This document shows, piece by piece, positions 62,889-64,000 of a DNA stretch of 64,000 nucleotides; the first letter of the stretch is position 1; each line of letters begins with the position of its first letter. The DNA is from an uncultured Robinsoniella sp. (GTDB lineage: Bacteria > Bacillota > Clostridia > Lachnospirales > Lachnospiraceae): positions 8,826 through 72,825 of the forward strand of contig UQGG01000037.1 in the NCBI GenBank assembly GCA_900540475.1. Direction: 5' to 3'. The translations under genes were made by a program, and so were the position numbers. The notes beneath the pieces are model-generated. The model did no database searches, was not told the DNA's origin, and was given only the letters and a program-made list of their open reading frames with translations.

Positions 62889-63662
62889 ATGAAAGAGCAT
62901 AGGATTCAGGTAGATCTTGCAAAGTGTATCGGATGCGGTATGTGCAGGAGAGATTGTCCTGCTGACAATATTTCAATAACGGATAAAAAAGCGGTAATCA
63001 AATCTCAAGAGTGTATCAAATGCGGGCATTGCGTTGCTGTCTGTCCCAAAGGGGCTGTCTCTATGACCGGGTTTGAGGAACCGCCGGTGGAAATTAAAAA
63101 GCCTGTCATATTAGATCCGCAGCAATTAATGGATGCTATCAGAACCAGAAGGAGCATCAGGCAGTTTAAAAACAAATCGGTAGCGCAGGAAGTGACGGCG
63201 CAGATTATCGAGGCCGGGCGCCTGACCCCCAGCGGGGAAAATGCCCAGGATGTTTCTTATTTCGTGTTAAAGGACAACATGGAGCGATTTGAAAAAATGG
63301 CGGTCCGTTTATTTAAAAGACTGCTGCCATTTGCCCGGCTGGTGAATCCCATGGCTAAAAATAAAGAGATTGATGATCACTTTTTCTTTCATGAGGCACC
63401 GGTTGTAATTATGATTGTGGCGAAGGATAAAATAAACGGAGCACTTGCCGCTTCTAATATGGCGCTTATGGCAGAGGCAAACGGATTAGGAGTGCTATAC
63501 AGCGGCTTTTTTACTATGGCTGCAAACATGTCACTATCACTGCGCAGGGCACTTGGTTTAAAACGGAAAAACAAAGTTGTTGAAACGCTGGTTCTGGGAT
63601 ATCCGGCTGTCACTTATCACCGCACGGCACAGAAAGAAGCAGCAAAAATACGGTTCTTGTAG
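62889..63662 (+). CDS. Ferredoxin-nitroreductase fusion
   Basis: 257 residues from ATG 62889 (AAGGAAG upstream). Two 4Fe-4S motifs, CIGCGMCRRDCP and CIKCGHCVAVCP (about 12-55), are followed by a nitroreductase-family FMN domain (about 80-250) with TRRSIRQFKNKSV and APVVIMIVA. It probably reduces a nitro- or quinone-like compound with electrons from the partner EFR1 protein. A terminator-like hairpin follows at 63705. Confidence 0.9.
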   Translation: MKEHRIQVDLAKCIGCGMCRRDCPADNISITDKKAVIKSQECIKCGHCVAVCPKGAVSMTGFEEPPVEIKKPVILDPQQLMDAIRTRRSIRQFKNKSVAQEVTAQIIEAGRLTPSGENAQDVSYFVLKDNMERFEKMAVRLFKRLLPFARLVNPMAKNKEIDDHFFFHEAPVVIMIVAKDKINGALAASNMALMAEANGLGVLYSGFFTMAANMSLSLRRALGLKRKNKVVETLVLGYPAVTYHRTAQKEAAKIRFL

Positions 63663-63704
63663 TTTATCTAAGCAGTATAAAAATCGCAGATGGGCAGGGA
63701 GATT

Positions 63705-63740
63705 AAGGGGTATAATACGGAAAATTATACCTCTTATTTG
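63705..63740 (+). terminator. Terminator-like hairpin after the nitroreductase gene
   Basis: AAGGGGTATAAT (63705-63716) pairs with ATTATACCTCTT (63724-63735), one G-T pair, and a weakly T-rich tail. Confidence 0.65.
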
Positions 63741-64000
63741 TATATCTTTTGTTTACCTCAGAAATATCCCGCTTACACCTCCATAAAATAAGGTTAATTA
63801 AGATAAAATAAAACTTAGTTTAAGGTTTGTAGGTTATGATATTGATATTAGTCATGTCTTCATGACCGTTTCCAAAACCACTAACCATAAAATGAGAGGG
63901 ATAGAACCCAACTGGCTGTTGGGGTTTCGAAATCCTACACGCTATAGCATTCTGGTGATATGTCAAGAACTTTTTGAAAAAGATTTTGATATGTTTTCAG
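63736..64000. other. Right window end, unresolved
   Basis: 265 bases with no complete gene. AACCCAAC...GTTGGGGTT (about 63907-63928) is a hairpin. On the minus strand TTGACA (63966-63961) could be a -35. The segment may belong to a feature beyond the window. Confidence 0.3.

Overview
The window looks like a chromosomal segment of a gut-type clostridium, most likely Lachnospiraceae. It is moderately AT-rich, has strong AGGAGG-type ribosome binding sites with some TTG and GTG starts, and carries Gram-positive lipoprotein and surface-protein architectures. It also encodes a vanG-type cluster, BceRS-like two-component systems, EFR1-type ferredoxins and CD3324-type small regulators. The genus cannot be fixed from sequence alone. 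No rRNA, tRNA, CRISPR array or intact transposase was found.

Layout. 1-4.7 kb: the 3' part of a very large secreted multi-domain glycosidase-like protein. 4.8-7.2 kb: an antimicrobial-peptide-type ABC pair whose ATPase carries an N-terminal XRE DNA-binding domain. 7.4-13.4 kb (minus strand): a complete vanR-vanS-vanG-vanXY-vanT cluster for D-Ala-D-Ser peptidoglycan precursors. 13.8-24.8 kb: a carbohydrate-use locus (lipoprotein binding protein, two permeases, GH36 alpha-galactosidase, AraC-type regulator, giant secreted GH106-like protein). 25-26.8 kb: an amidase-domain protein and a VanY-like D,D-carboxypeptidase. 27-32.5 kb: a UvrA2-like ATPase with a divergent double-MerR regulator, a CD3324-like protein and a DbpA-type helicase. 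32.6-38.2 kb: a two-component system with a two-ATPase/one-permease ABC transporter. 38.3-41.7 kb: PhzF, CbiZ and an SdpI/SdpR immunity pair with a clearly readable promoter and two operators. 41.9-43.6 kb and 55.0-58.1 kb: a second two-component system and a second ABC transporter, separated by 11.3 kb of AT-rich, decayed sequence. 58-63.7 kb: an XRE regulator, a uridine-kinase-like gene coupled to a LytTR/GHKL two-component system, and a TetR regulator next to two iron-sulfur redox proteins.

The most interesting structural observation is that the 11.3 kb segment between the second kinase gene and the second ABC transporter is bounded by an exact 22-bp direct repeat (43625-43646 and 54947-54968). 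The left copy covers the kinase stop codon. The right copy leads into the ABC promoter. Removing one repeat and the intervening DNA would give a normal regulator-kinase-ABC order. The segment holds a phage-type lysin with a deleted amidase domain, a CD1375-like fragment, a frameshifted coiled-coil gene, a frameshifted leucine-rich-repeat surface gene, a cold-shock gene, small membrane proteins, and three copies of one hairpin. It looks like a decayed integrated element with no recognisable recombinase.

How the genes fit together: much of the window concerns cell-envelope stress, namely altered peptidoglycan termini (van cluster, VanY), three antimicrobial-peptide-type ABC modules, SdpI-type immunity and a UvrA2-type drug-resistance ATPase. 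The two large ABC modules share an 11-bp-periodic operator followed at the same distance (37 nt) by a -10 element. That suggests their response regulators recognise related sites and might cross-talk.
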